Shown: one piece after another, positions 36,045 through 44,960 of the stretch
Numbering within the stretch: position 1 is the stretch's first letter
How the letters are laid out: each line of letters starts with the position of its first letter
Source: Desulforapulum autotrophicum HRM2
GTDB lineage: Bacteria; Desulfobacterota; Desulfobacteria; Desulfobacterales; Desulfobacteraceae
Assembly (NCBI RefSeq): GCF_000020365.1
Contig: NC_012108.1
Coordinates: 2,480,001-2,544,000, forward strand
Direction: 5' to 3'
DNA length: 64,000 nt
Translations under genes and position numbers: made by a program
Notes under the pieces: model-generated
Told to the model about the DNA's origin: nothing
Seen by the model: only the letters and a program-made list of their open reading frames with translations
The model's database searches: none

Positions 36045-36406
36045 AGGCTTAATTGTGTTGATAATCGTAGATCTTTATGTGGTTTCGTCCTGTTTGATCC
36101 TTAAAAAGTTACGGAAGTTGCACCCTCAGGTACGAAAATTACCCTTTGTTTCATGGGGGACCTTTGTTTCTAAGGGTTCGGATGTAAATACGTCCATCAA
36201 TCTGGTGCAGAATACGAGTTGAAAGATAAGCTATACAGGGGAGTCGTTTATTTTTGAATACCTTACTGTCGGCGTCCTGTCGTGTTTGACTTGTGATCCT
36301 TCAAATGCTAAAAGCCTTTAAAATGTACAGGATAATCAGCTGATCAATGCGCTTTGCATAAGGCTGACCCAATGGTACCTGTAAAATTTGGATATTGGCC
36401 AGGCCC
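36045..36406. other. Divergent intergenic region, no gene
   Basis: Between the sigma-54 promoter and the sensor-kinase gene I find no supportable reading frame, RNA gene or second sigma-54 site on the plus strand. TGTC occurs at 36268 and 36279 without a matching GACA. Activator sites for the sigma-54 promoter would be expected in this stretch. Confidence 0.5.
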
Positions 36407-37852
36407 ATGAAATTAGGCATCTCAAGAAAACTGATTTTATTTTTTTCCCTTTTTATTCTTATCTTTTACGGCACGGTCGTGGATATGTTTATAAGGGTTC
36501 AGGATATGTCAAAGATATCATCCCGAATCGTGACCATAAACAATCAGATAGCCGAATTGTCCAAGAATCTCCAGGACAGCCTCATGGATATGGAGGTCAA
36601 TGATAAAAAATTCAGGTTGTTGAAAAATCCCCTGTACTTTGATTATTTTGAAACTGCACGAAAGGCATATCTTCGGGACCTGGATCAAATCATCCACCTG
36701 GAATCACATCCCTGGGGATTTTTGAAAGACTGGAAAAAAATTCAGCAAAAATATGGTGAATTTACGGGGTTTCGTCCTCCAAAGAGCCTTATGGACCTGC
36801 CGTCACAATGGGAGCAGGAAGACCTGATCATTCAATGGATGGACCTTATCTCAAAAGCAAGGGAAGCCAATGATCTTAAAATCAAACAGGGTCTTATCCA
36901 GATCAATCGTCAAACCAGGCAGGTTGTAAGGAACGGTGTGATTGGATTCGGTATTTCAATGGTTGTCGGACTGTTCGGGATTTTGTTTATTTCAAAATCC
37001 ATGTTAACCCCGCTGAATAAATTAAAACAAGGGCTGACCCAGATCTCAACGGATAATTACGCCCACGAGGTCGTTGTTTCATCCAGGGATGAGTTTGGCG
37101 AACTTGCGGATGCGTTCAATGCCATGAGCCATCAACTCAAGGCTGACGAAGATATCCGGTCTGATTTTATTGCCACCTTGAGCCATGAGATCAGAACCCC
37201 ACTCTCCTCTGTTCAGGAGTCGGTGAATATGATTATTGAAGAGATCCTGGGGCCGGTAAATGAAAGACAAAAGAAATTTTTAAAACTGGCCGGTTCTGAA
37301 ATTACCCGGATTACCAGCCTGTTAAACCACCTGCTGGACATTTCCATGCTCGAAGCCGGCACTCAAAAATCAAATCCAGCTCCGTTTGATCCAAACCAGC
37401 TCATCGTTGAAGCGATTCAGTCCCTTGATACCACAGCCAAGAGAAAACATACGGTTGTCAAGGCACACACGCTGATCCGAGCGCCCCGGGTAATGGGTGA
37501 AGAAAAGGAAATTATGCAGGTATTGATGAATATTATCGGCAATGCCATAAAATTTTCAGATGAAAACAGCCTGGTGGATATCTGGCTTTCAAAATCCAGG
37601 GAGGATGGTTTTTTGAGTTTCAATATTTCAGACAACGGTCCGGGTATTCCACGGGAAAAGCACGGCTTGATTTTTAAGCGATATTATCGGGCAGAGGAAG
37701 TTAGAAACCATATGAGCGGGGTAGGCCTCGGTCTGAATATTTCCAGGAGAATTGTACAGTCACACGGTGGTAAAATATTTGTTGAAAACAATATCGACAA
37801 AGGATGTACCTTTACGTTTACCCTGCCTGTGGAAAAAAGTATATCGGTATAG
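36407..37852 (+). CDS. GlrK/QseE-like sensor histidine kinase
   Basis: A 481-residue kinase from ATG 36407 (TTG 36395 is the alternative). Membrane segments at about 7-29 and 180-202 enclose a 150-residue sensor region; HAMP follows (LTPLNKLKQGLTQI...DEFGELADAFNAMSHQL), then the H-box LSHEIRTPLSSVQESV, N-box NIIGNAIKFSDEN, DNGPGIP and GVGLGLNI. Order and partners (lipoprotein, then NtrC-type regulator) match E. coli glrK-qseG-glrR, which responds to envelope or hormone-type signals. Orthology is inferred from synteny and domain style. Confidence 0.85.
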   Translation: MKLGISRKLILFFSLFILIFYGTVVDMFIRVQDMSKISSRIVTINNQIAELSKNLQDSLMDMEVNDKKFRLLKNPLYFDYFETARKAYLRDLDQIIHLESHPWGFLKDWKKIQQKYGEFTGFRPPKSLMDLPSQWEQEDLIIQWMDLISKAREANDLKIKQGLIQINRQTRQVVRNGVIGFGISMVVGLFGILFISKSMLTPLNKLKQGLTQISTDNYAHEVVVSSRDEFGELADAFNAMSHQLKADEDIRSDFIATLSHEIRTPLSSVQESVNMIIEEILGPVNERQKKFLKLAGSEITRITSLLNHLLDISMLEAGTQKSNPAPFDPNQLIVEAIQSLDTTAKRKHTVVKAHTLIRAPRVMGEEKEIMQVLMNIIGNAIKFSDENSLVDIWLSKSREDGFLSFNISDNGPGIPREKHGLIFKRYYRAEEVRNHMSGVGLGLNISRRIVQSHGGKIFVENNIDKGCTFTFTLPVEKSISV

Positions 37853-37864
37853 GAGATTTGATTG

Positions 37865-38557
37865 ATGCTTGGATTATACGTAAATGATGGCATTTTAGAA
37901 TTTAATGCAGGGCTGTTCTCGTGGTTTTACAGGCCTGTTTTATCTTTATGCCTGGGATTTGTTCTGATTGGATGCCAACACCAGAGCATATATCCGGTGA
38001 TCAAGGAAGAGAGTGTGATCAAGGAAGATCGTGTATTCAAGGAAGATATGGTGATCAAGGAGGATATGGTTATCGATGAAATGATTATGGCCAAACAGTC
38101 CTGCCAGGCTTTCTTAAGTGGTGATTACCTGCTTGCCAGAGAACAATTTCAGGTCCTGTCAGAGCAGACAGAAGATTCTGAAAATCAAAATTATGGGCGT
38201 TTGGGACTTGCCTGTGTGGAATTGGTCACCGCAGGGGATGTCTCGGCATTTCACACGGTCCTGGTTTCATTTTTGCAGCATTATAACCGGAACAGCACCC
38301 AGGCAGACATTGTCGGAAAAAGCGTTGCTCCTCCTGAATGTTCTGAAATTTTAATTCGAGTCCTGGAACACGGCAGCCGCCTCATGACGGCAGAACAAGA
38401 GGCAACTTTAAATCAAATTGTCGGATTGAAAGCCAAAAACGCAAAACAAAACAGGGAAATCCATAAATTACAGTCCCTTGTGAAAACTCTCCAGCACCAG
38501 ATTGCAACCCTTGAAAGCATTGACCAGGATCTTCAGGAAAAAAGGAAAAATCAATGA
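37865..38557 (+). CDS. QseG-like lipoprotein
   Basis: A 230-residue lipoprotein of low complexity in its first third. The signal ends GFVLIGC, followed by five imperfect copies of a VIKED-like six-residue unit (about residues 45-72), then helices ending in a coiled coil (about 180-225). The ATG at 37865 is preceded by AGGAG seven bases upstream. E. coli QseG is an outer-membrane lipoprotein encoded between glrK and glrR that modulates the kinase; position and type agree here, though sequence similarity cannot be judged by eye. Its stop overlaps the regulator start by four bases. Confidence 0.65.
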   Translation: MLGLYVNDGILEFNAGLFSWFYRPVLSLCLGFVLIGCQHQSIYPVIKEESVIKEDRVFKEDMVIKEDMVIDEMIMAKQSCQAFLSGDYLLAREQFQVLSEQTEDSENQNYGRLGLACVELVTAGDVSAFHTVLVSFLQHYNRNSTQADIVGKSVAPPECSEILIRVLEHGSRLMTAEQEATLNQIVGLKAKNAKQNREIHKLQSLVKTLQHQIATLESIDQDLQEKRKNQ

Positions 38558-39906
38558 CAGTCGTTCCCAGAATATTAATCGTTGATGATGACCCAAGTAT
38601 TCTTGAAGTGCTTGATGCAAGACTTACAGCGTCAGATTTTTCAGTAGTAAGGGCCCAGGATGCAGCTACTGCCATTCAAATTTTAAAGGAACAGCCCATT
38701 GACCTTTTAATCTCAGACATAAAGATGCCCCGGAAAAGTGGCATGGAATTATTTGCACAGATCCAGAAAACACTTCCTGATCTTCCCGTTATTTTTTTGA
38801 CAGCATACGGTACCATTCCTGATGCAGTGGATGCCATAAGGCAGGGGGCTGTTGATTATGTTTCAAAACCCTTTGACGGTCGGATGCTGATCCGGAAAAT
38901 CAAGGATACCCTTGCTGCTCAGAACAGGACTACAGAGAAAAAATGTCCGACCTCCTTTGAAGGAGATTATTACTGGGGAAATAGCCGGGTCATGAAATCT
39001 CTTTATTCCATGGTCCAAAAGGTTGCAAATACCCAGGTAAATGTGTTGATTTTTGGGGAAAGCGGCGTAGGTAAAGAATGTATTGCCAGGTACATTCACC
39101 AGAACAGCAGCAGACAGGATCAGCCTTATATGGTTGTTGATTGCGGCTCTACACCGGCCGGTATACTGGAGAGTGAATTGTTCGGACATCGCAAAGGGGC
39201 GTTTACAAATGCGGTAAAAGATAAAAAGGGTCTGATTCAGGCTGCAGACCAGGGTACACTTTTTTTGGATGAAATAGGTAATATCTCCCAGGATATGCAG
39301 TGCCGATTATTGAGATTTCTGGAAGACGGGAAAATCCGCCAGGTGGGTTCAGTTACAGATGAGATCATCGATTGCAGGGTTATTGCTGCAACCAATGCCG
39401 ATTTGATGGCAGATATTGAAGCTGGAAATTTTCGACAGGATCTTTATTACCGGTTAAAAGGCATTACCCTGACCATTCCTCCCCTGAGGGAACGAGCAGA
39501 AGATATTTCGGTGCTGTCGCATTTTTTTGTGGATAGATATACCAAGGCCCACGGCATTGAACCGACCCGGATTGCAGATACAGCCATGAAGGTGCTCACT
39601 GAACATCCTTGGCCTGGAAACATCCGTGAACTCAAGAATATGCTTGAAGCCGGAACTATTCTTTGTCAGGACCATACCATACAGCCCTGGGATCTTCAAA
39701 TTGAAAATATTCGCCAAAGTGCGACCCTGGTATCGGATGCACACCAGGAATTTTCCATAGAAGAGAGTGAAAAAAGTACGATTATTCGGGCATTAAAAAA
39801 AACAAAGGGGGTGCAGAAACATGCAGCCGACCTTTTGAACATCAGCAAGCGTGCGATTCATTACAAGGTTAAAAAGTATAACATACAGCCGTCTGAATAT
39901 AAATAG
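38554..39906 (+). CDS. NtrC-family sigma-54 response regulator (GlrR-like) with GAFTNA motif
   Basis: A 450-residue regulator: receiver (about 5-120, Asp in LLISDIKMPRKSG), AAA+ domain (about 145-375, Walker A GESGVGKE, Walker B GTLFLDEIG, arginine-finger region RQDLYYRLKGITLTIPPLRER) and a Fis-type helix-turn-helix (KKTKGVQKHAADLLNISKRA). The sigma-54-contacting loop reads GAFTNA, not the usual GAFTGA. Downstream of the kinase and lipoprotein genes it completes a GlrK-QseG-GlrR-like module. The divergent glycosyltransferase has a sigma-54 promoter and is the obvious candidate target. Confidence 0.9.
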   Translation: MTVVPRILIVDDDPSILEVLDARLTASDFSVVRAQDAATAIQILKEQPIDLLISDIKMPRKSGMELFAQIQKTLPDLPVIFLTAYGTIPDAVDAIRQGAVDYVSKPFDGRMLIRKIKDTLAAQNRTTEKKCPTSFEGDYYWGNSRVMKSLYSMVQKVANTQVNVLIFGESGVGKECIARYIHQNSSRQDQPYMVVDCGSTPAGILESELFGHRKGAFTNAVKDKKGLIQAADQGTLFLDEIGNISQDMQCRLLRFLEDGKIRQVGSVTDEIIDCRVIAATNADLMADIEAGNFRQDLYYRLKGITLTIPPLRERAEDISVLSHFFVDRYTKAHGIEPTRIADTAMKVLTEHPWPGNIRELKNMLEAGTILCQDHTIQPWDLQIENIRQSATLVSDAHQEFSIEESEKSTIIRALKKTKGVQKHAADLLNISKRAIHYKVKKYNIQPSEYK

Positions 39907-39991
39907 CTCAACTTTCGGACTTTAACTTTGATGGTCGGGGTTTGTGTTATTGTACTTTGGACAAGACCTTGTCCCCTTTCTAAGCCGAACA
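39907..39991 (+). repeat. Dispersed element 2, partial copy
   Basis: This stretch aligns with the left part of the element at 44628-44771: CTCAACTTTC, GAC, TTAA, ATGGTCGGGG, TTGTAC, GACAA and CTTTCTAAGCC recur in order. The right terminal repeat is missing; hairpin repeat copy 3 begins where the match stops. Confidence 0.55.
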
Positions 39992-40030
39992 ATGAAACGT
40001 CCACAGGTGATGCATTGGTGGACGTTTCAT
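39992..40030 (+). repeat. Dispersed hairpin repeat, copy 3 (hairpin core)
   Basis: ATGAAACGTCCAC (39992-40004) pairs perfectly with 40018-40030 across a 13-base loop, followed by an A-run. The right arm and tail match the hairpin cores of the copies at 43824-43920 and 57691-57780. No T-run on either strand, so it is not a normal terminator. Confidence 0.65.
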
Positions 40031-40064
40031 CTGAAAAAAAATCAAGTACGGTGTCGCTGAAAAA

Positions 40065-41075
40065 TTACAGCCGCTGTATCCCGATGGCGGATCGGATTTT
40101 CTCAAGAAAGGGGGTTGCATACTCCCTGGCCCTGAGAGCGCCTTTTTTCAGAATGGCATCCATGTCACCGGGGGATTCAACCAGTTCATTGTAGATTTTT
40201 CTGGGTTCCCTTAACAGTTCATTGAGGTATTCAAACAACTCCTGCTTTACCGTTCCCCAGGCAATTCCATTTAAATATCTGGTTTCCAGCTGCTGTACCT
40301 CTTCCGGGGTTGCAAATGCCTTGTAAATGGCAAACAAGGTGCAGGTTGCAGGATCCTTGGGTTCTTCGGGCTCAAGGGAGTTGGTTTTGATTTTCATGAT
40401 GAGCTTTCTAAGGCGTTTTTCCGGCTCAAAAAGGGGAATGGTGTTGTTGTAGCTCTTGCTCATTTTTCTGCCGTCAAGGCCTGCAAGTACGGCGGTTTTT
40501 TCATCCACCACCGCCTCTGGAAATTCAAACAGGGTTCCATATGTATTGTTGAATCGACCGGCAATGTCCCTTGCCATTTCTAGGTGCTGGATCTGATCGC
40601 TTCCCACGGGAACCTTTCGGGCGTTGAACATCAAAATGTCCGCTGCCATGAGAACAGGGTAGGAGAAGAGTCCCATTGTGATGTCCTTGTCAAGGTCCTT
40701 TTTGCCTCGGGCCTCGTTGTCGGCCACCGATGCCTTGTAGGCGTGGGCCCGGTTCATCAGCCCCTTTGAAGTCATGCAGCTCAATATCCAGGACAATTCC
40801 GGGATTTCCGGGATATCGGTCTGGCGGTAAAAGATGGATCGGTCCGTGTCAAGGCCCATGGCAAGCCAGGTTGCCGCAACTTCGACCACGGATCGTCTGA
40901 TCCTTTCCGGGTCCTGGCACTTGATGATTGCATGGTAATCGGCCAGGAAATAGTAGGAGGTTTTGTTCGCTTCTTTGCTTGCATCTATTGCCGGACGGAT
41001 GGCTCCCACGTAATTGCCAAGGTGTGGAGTTCCGGTTGTGGTTATGCCTGTGAGAAGGTCTGCGCTTTTTTTCAT
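40065..41075 (-). CDS. trpS: Tryptophan-tRNA ligase
   Basis: A 336-residue class I tRNA synthetase. The HIGH box is GTPHLGNYVGA (about residues 15-25) and the KMSKS loop is GLDGRKMSKSYNN (about 196-208). GSDQIQHLEMARDIA is the usual tryptophan-pocket region. It charges tRNA-Trp. It stands alone between intergenic repeats and the nucleotidyltransferase gene, with 59 bases to the latter on the same strand. Confidence 0.94.
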   Translation of the reverse strand: MKKSADLLTGITTTGTPHLGNYVGAIRPAIDASKEANKTSYYFLADYHAIIKCQDPERIRRSVVEVAATWLAMGLDTDRSIFYRQTDIPEIPELSWILSCMTSKGLMNRAHAYKASVADNEARGKKDLDKDITMGLFSYPVLMAADILMFNARKVPVGSDQIQHLEMARDIAGRFNNTYGTLFEFPEAVVDEKTAVLAGLDGRKMSKSYNNTIPLFEPEKRLRKLIMKIKTNSLEPEEPKDPATCTLFAIYKAFATPEEVQQLETRYLNGIAWGTVKQELFEYLNELLREPRKIYNELVESPGDMDAILKKGALRAREYATPFLEKIRSAIGIQRL

Positions 41076-41134
41076 AATTACCCTTACTTGTTTAAAATTC
41101 AGATCAGGGATCGGGATTAACAGAATCCCTGGGA

Positions 41135-43807
41135 TTAATCAACGATTTTGTTCTGGCGGATATACCCCTTTGCAAAATCAATTTCATTTTCAAGGGTGGC
41201 CACCTGGTGATCCAGGCGGGCCTTGAGGACCGAAGACATGATTCTCTTGAATTCTGGACCTGGGCGAACGCCCAGCGTGATGAGGTGTTCTCCCCTGATC
41301 AGCACCTTTATATCCCTGAGCTTTGTATAAAATAGAGATAATGCCTTTCTTGTCTCATCTTTTTTGGCACATGCCATCATGTAAAGAATCAGTTCAGTTC
41401 GAAAGGTTTTGAGTATGCTGTGCAGACGGCTGTTGCTTTTTGGCGGATTTGCCTCAAGAATTTCAAGCCGTTGTTCTGCCTTTATTCTATCGTTGAGGAT
41501 GATTCGCTGGTGGGTGGGAGAGAATTTGAGCCTGTCGGCAATCTCCTGGACGATCTTTGGGCTGCACAGCCGTATCATGACCATAAAGTAGATGGACCAT
41601 CTCAGGTAAGGGGTGTCAAGGAACAGAAGATCGTGCCAGGCAAGGGCCTTTTTTACCTCTTCAAGCAGGACAACGGTTTGGTTGTCAAAGGCAAGATAGG
41701 GGTGGATCACCCGTTCAAGGCCGTAAGTCTCAAGGGTTTTAATGGCTGGAATAGGGTCATCCTCCTCCAGAATCTGTCTAAGTTCGGAAAATACCCTCAA
41801 TCCGCTCAGGTTCTTGAAAAAATCGACCCTGACGGCGTTTTGAATGAGGTTGGAGGTAAGTTTCCCAATGGTGAAATCAAACCGATTGGCAAACTTTATG
41901 GCACGAAATACCCGGGTTGGATCTTCCACAAAACTCAGGTTGTGGATGGTTCGTATGGTTTTGTCCTTTAGATCCCTCTGTGCACCAAAAAAATCGATCA
42001 AGGTGCCGAATTTTTCCTGGTTCAGCTGGATGGCCATGGTATTGATGGTGAAATCCCGACGGAACATATCAAGCTTGATTGAGCTCATTTCAACAGTGGG
42101 AAGGGCTGCTGGGAATTTATAGTATTCCCGCCTTGCCGAGGCCACATCCACCTTGAACCCGTCGGGCAAAACCACAACTGCTGTGCCGAATTTTTTATGG
42201 GAATTGCAACGCCCCTTGCACATCAGGGCAAAGGACTTTGCAAAGGAGATACCGTCTCCCTCTACCACAATGTCCATGTCATCGACCTTGCGATAGAGCA
42301 GAAGATCCCTGACAAAACCGCCGACCACAAAGAGGTTTATTCCGAGTTTGTCGCCGGCTGCGCCAATTTTTCGTAAAAGGGCGACCTCTTGTTTGCTGAG
42401 CCGTTCATCCAGAAGTCGTTTGACATTTCGTTTCCTTGTATGGTGTTCGTAGATCTCCGCTCCCTTTTGAAAGTTTCGTGCGTCCTTGTTGTCCTGGACA
42501 AGAAAGTTGAGAAGATCCGTGCGGGTGACGACGCCAAGGAGGGCATCATTTTCAATCACTGGCAGAAGTCGCTGTTTTCCCCCGATGATCTTGGCCTCGA
42601 TTTCCCTGATATCAGCCCGGGGTGAGATCGTTGAGATTTCCGTTGTCATGTACTCTTTTACGTCAAGATCTTCAAGCTTGTGGTAAAGGACCTTATCCAT
42701 GACAGTCCTTGTGGTGTAGCCCAGGATATGATGGGTTCCGGGTTCCAATACGAGCAGGGCGTTGATGTTGTAGCGGGCCATGGTTGTTGCTGCTTCTTTG
42801 CATGAGATCCGGGACTCAATGGTGATGGCCGGCGACGACATGAGTTCTTTTGCCACAAGGGAGACCTTTACCGTCTGCTGGATCGTGTCAATGAGCTGCT
42901 GTTCGATCTGGGCAAGGGGGATGTTGCTGATGGTGGCCGATGCGGCAAAGGGGTGACCGCCGCCACCAAGGGTTGAAAGAATTTTTCCCACATCCACCTG
43001 GGGTACCCTGCTCCTGGCAATGATCTGGACTTTATTGCCCATGAGTGCAATGGAGAAAAAAACATCCAGGTTTTCTATCTTGACCACCTTTTGAACGATT
43101 GCGGCAAGGTCTGTGATCCAGTCAGGCGAGGAGATGGTCGATACATTGATGTCGTACCCGTTGATCTTGTGGCAGGTCATTTCGTTGAGCAGATCATTGA
43201 TCCAGGTGATCTGGTCCGGGCTGATTTCTTTGGTCACAAGGTTTGATATGGTGTTCAGGTTTGCCCCTGAGGAGAGTAGAAAGGCTGCCATTTGAAAATC
43301 TTGTTCTGTGGTGGAGGCGTAGGTGAATGAACCGGTATCCTCGTATATTCCAAGGGCCATGACAGTGGCTTCATCCGGGGTTATGAGGATTTTTCGTTCC
43401 TGGATGATTTTGCTTAAAATGGTGACTGTGGCGCCGGTTTGCCGTATATCTTCAACTTTGCCCCTGATGTCGTTTTCAAGGGCAGGGTGGTGATCGTAGA
43501 TGTGAATCTCCATCCCCTCTTTATTGAGCAGTCCTGCCACGGGCTTGAGGCGATCCTCCTGGCGTGTGTCAACAATGACAAGTCGTTTCACTTTCGAGAA
43601 ATCAATGGTTCCGGCATCGGCCATATTAAAGAGATAGCTCATGGAGGAGATGAAAAAATCCTTCAGGTTTTTCTCCTGGGAGCCTGGAAAGAGAACTACG
43701 GCCTCTGGATAGATTTTTTGAGCCGCAAGCATGGATGCCACTGCATCAAAGTCTGCATTCATATGGCTTGTGATAACCGTTTCTGCCTTGATTTTTTTTT
43801 TGCCCAT
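41135..43807 (-). CDS. DHH-CBS-CBS-tRNA nucleotidyltransferase fusion
   Basis: An 890-residue protein joining three parts. Residues about 1-310 are a DHH/DHHA1 phosphoesterase (HMNADFDAVAS, VIVDTRQEDRL, IYDHHPALEND, GGGGHPFAASAT); about 315-440 are two CBS domains; about 470-890 are a class II poly(A)/CCA polymerase with LFVVGGFVRDLLLYRKVDDMDIVVEGDG, the metal aspartates being DMD. In bacteria with split CC- and A-adding enzymes, this long form is often the A-adding enzyme; which activity it has here is not decidable by eye. The phosphoesterase could trim oligoribonucleotides or pAp. No other CCA enzyme is in the window. Confidence 0.87.
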   Translation of the reverse strand: MGKKKIKAETVITSHMNADFDAVASMLAAQKIYPEAVVLFPGSQEKNLKDFFISSMSYLFNMADAGTIDFSKVKRLVIVDTRQEDRLKPVAGLLNKEGMEIHIYDHHPALENDIRGKVEDIRQTGATVTILSKIIQERKILITPDEATVMALGIYEDTGSFTYASTTEQDFQMAAFLLSSGANLNTISNLVTKEISPDQITWINDLLNEMTCHKINGYDINVSTISSPDWITDLAAIVQKVVKIENLDVFFSIALMGNKVQIIARSRVPQVDVGKILSTLGGGGHPFAASATISNIPLAQIEQQLIDTIQQTVKVSLVAKELMSSPAITIESRISCKEAATTMARYNINALLVLEPGTHHILGYTTRTVMDKVLYHKLEDLDVKEYMTTEISTISPRADIREIEAKIIGGKQRLLPVIENDALLGVVTRTDLLNFLVQDNKDARNFQKGAEIYEHHTRKRNVKRLLDERLSKQEVALLRKIGAAGDKLGINLFVVGGFVRDLLLYRKVDDMDIVVEGDGISFAKSFALMCKGRCNSHKKFGTAVVVLPDGFKVDVASARREYYKFPAALPTVEMSSIKLDMFRRDFTINTMAIQLNQEKFGTLIDFFGAQRDLKDKTIRTIHNLSFVEDPTRVFRAIKFANRFDFTIGKLTSNLIQNAVRVDFFKNLSGLRVFSELRQILEEDDPIPAIKTLETYGLERVIHPYLAFDNQTVVLLEEVKKALAWHDLLFLDTPYLRWSIYFMVMIRLCSPKIVQEIADRLKFSPTHQRIILNDRIKAEQRLEILEANPPKSNSRLHSILKTFRTELILYMMACAKKDETRKALSLFYTKLRDIKVLIRGEHLITLGVRPGPEFKRIMSSVLKARLDHQVATLENEIDFAKGYIRQNKIVD

Positions 43808-43823
43808 GCCCGGAGGCTCCGCC

Positions 43824-43920
43824 TTTTATTTTTGCATGAAACACCCACCGAGGCATTCCCTGTGGTGATGTTTCAAAGATCGTTGTGGCCAGGGCAGATA
43901 TCATGCTCCGGCCATGCCGA
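43824..43920 (-). repeat. Dispersed hairpin repeat, copy 1
   Basis: On the minus strand it shares GCCGGAGC, TATCTGCCCTGGCCA, AACGAT, CTCGGTGG and TGTTTCAT in order with the copy at 57691-57780. Inner arms TGAAACATCACC and GGTGGGTGTTTCA make the hairpin. It fills the gap between the acyltransferase and nucleotidyltransferase genes, within the latter's upstream region. Confidence 0.7.
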
Positions 43921-43979
43921 CTATTCAAAGTGATTCCTCTTACCACCAATGGCGGATAAATCCAAGGCGATCCTTTGGT

Positions 43980-44597
43980 TTACAGTGGTTTTTTTTTGAT
44001 CTTTGCAAGGACCGTTGCTTTTTCGGGGTGTTTTCCAGTGATGCCCCTGTAAAACGACTGAATACGCTCCATGTCTTTATCCAGATTGCCCGTTGGAGTG
44101 ATGATCGGCCCCAATCCGCCGATCTTTCGCCTGTAGTCAAGAAATCCCAGGACAATGGGTACCTTTGCCCCCATGGCAATGTGGTAAAAACCTGTTTTCC
44201 AGTATGTGACCTTTGCCCTTGTGCCTGAGGGGGGGATGGCAAGGGCAAACTGCTCCCTTGTCGTGAACTGTTCAATCGACTGGCCCACAACACTGTTGGA
44301 TCGGCTGCGATCAATGGGAATGCCGCCAAGCCATTTGAACAGACGGTTAAAAGGTGGTTTAAAAATAGTATCCTTGCCCATCCAATGGATATTTATTTTC
44401 ATGACAAAGGCAACAAAAAGGGTGAATGGCAGATCCCAGTTTGAGGTGTGGGGTGCAGCAATGATGACTACCTTTTTCATGTCCGGCAGTCTGCCTTGAA
44501 CCCTCCATCCGCTGAGTTTCAGGCAGATCATGGAAAAAAAAACCATAAATGATGACCATCCACGAGTATCAAAAATCGTGTGATTCAATGAATCCAT
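43980..44597 (-). CDS. PlsC-like acyltransferase
   Basis: A 205-residue acyltransferase of the 1-acylglycerol-3-phosphate family. The catalytic HX4D motif is APHTSNWDLPF (His about residue 50), and GGIPIDRSRSNSVV and PPSGTRAKVTYWKTGF correspond to motifs III and IV. One or two hydrophobic segments lie at the N-terminus. It probably acylates a lysophospholipid or a related acceptor at the inner membrane; compared with PlsC the protein is short and belongs to the variant with HTSNWD rather than HxSxxD. The gene is upstream of the hairpin repeat and separate from others. Confidence 0.8.
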   Translation of the reverse strand: MDSLNHTIFDTRGWSSFMVFFSMICLKLSGWRVQGRLPDMKKVVIIAAPHTSNWDLPFTLFVAFVMKINIHWMGKDTIFKPPFNRLFKWLGGIPIDRSRSNSVVGQSIEQFTTREQFALAIPPSGTRAKVTYWKTGFYHIAMGAKVPIVLGFLDYRRKIGGLGPIITPTGNLDKDMERIQSFYRGITGKHPEKATVLAKIKKKPL

Positions 44598-44627
44598 CCT
44601 TTATCTTTGCATTGTAAAATTTGAACG

Positions 44628-44771
44628 ACTCAACTTTCAGACGTTAATTTTCATGATCGGGGTCAGGCTTGTGTTTTTGTACGTTTGACAATATCTGATA
44701 CCCCTTCTAAGCCTGACAAAAGTGCAATAATGCAAGCCCCTCATGAAAACAGCCAACCCCGAAAGTTGAGT
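44628..44771. repeat. MITE-like element with terminal inverted repeats
   Basis: A 144-base stretch bounded by ACTCAACTTTC (44628-44638) and its exact complement (44761-44771). Internal blocks TTTTCATGA...GGGG...CTTG also recur inverted near the right end, so the whole can fold as a long imperfect hairpin. A partial copy of its left side lies at 39907-39991. No coding capacity. Together with the gap to pilC (44772-44960), in which I see no gene, it fills the space between the acyltransferase and pilC. Confidence 0.6.
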
Positions 44772-44960
44772 GAACTATATTCGTTAAAGACCCGGGGCTG
44801 TAAAGGGAAAAAGAGTGTTTTGCAAAAGTTTTACATTGGGCGGGTCAGAACAGGCGATAAAATTTGTTGTTCGCTCCCTTTGGCTATGATACTAAATATT
44901 GGCTGAGGTCTACTCCTGACCGCAGTTTGTTGCTGATAACCTGAACAGTGAGGATCAATC

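Noticed and set aside
36045-36395. Sigma-54 promoter for the sensor-kinase gene
   Set aside because: The best candidates lack the GG or GC dinucleotide at the required spacing.
39992-40030. Terminator after the GlrR-like gene
   Set aside because: The perfect stem has A-runs rather than T-runs downstream on the plus strand and matches the dispersed repeat family.
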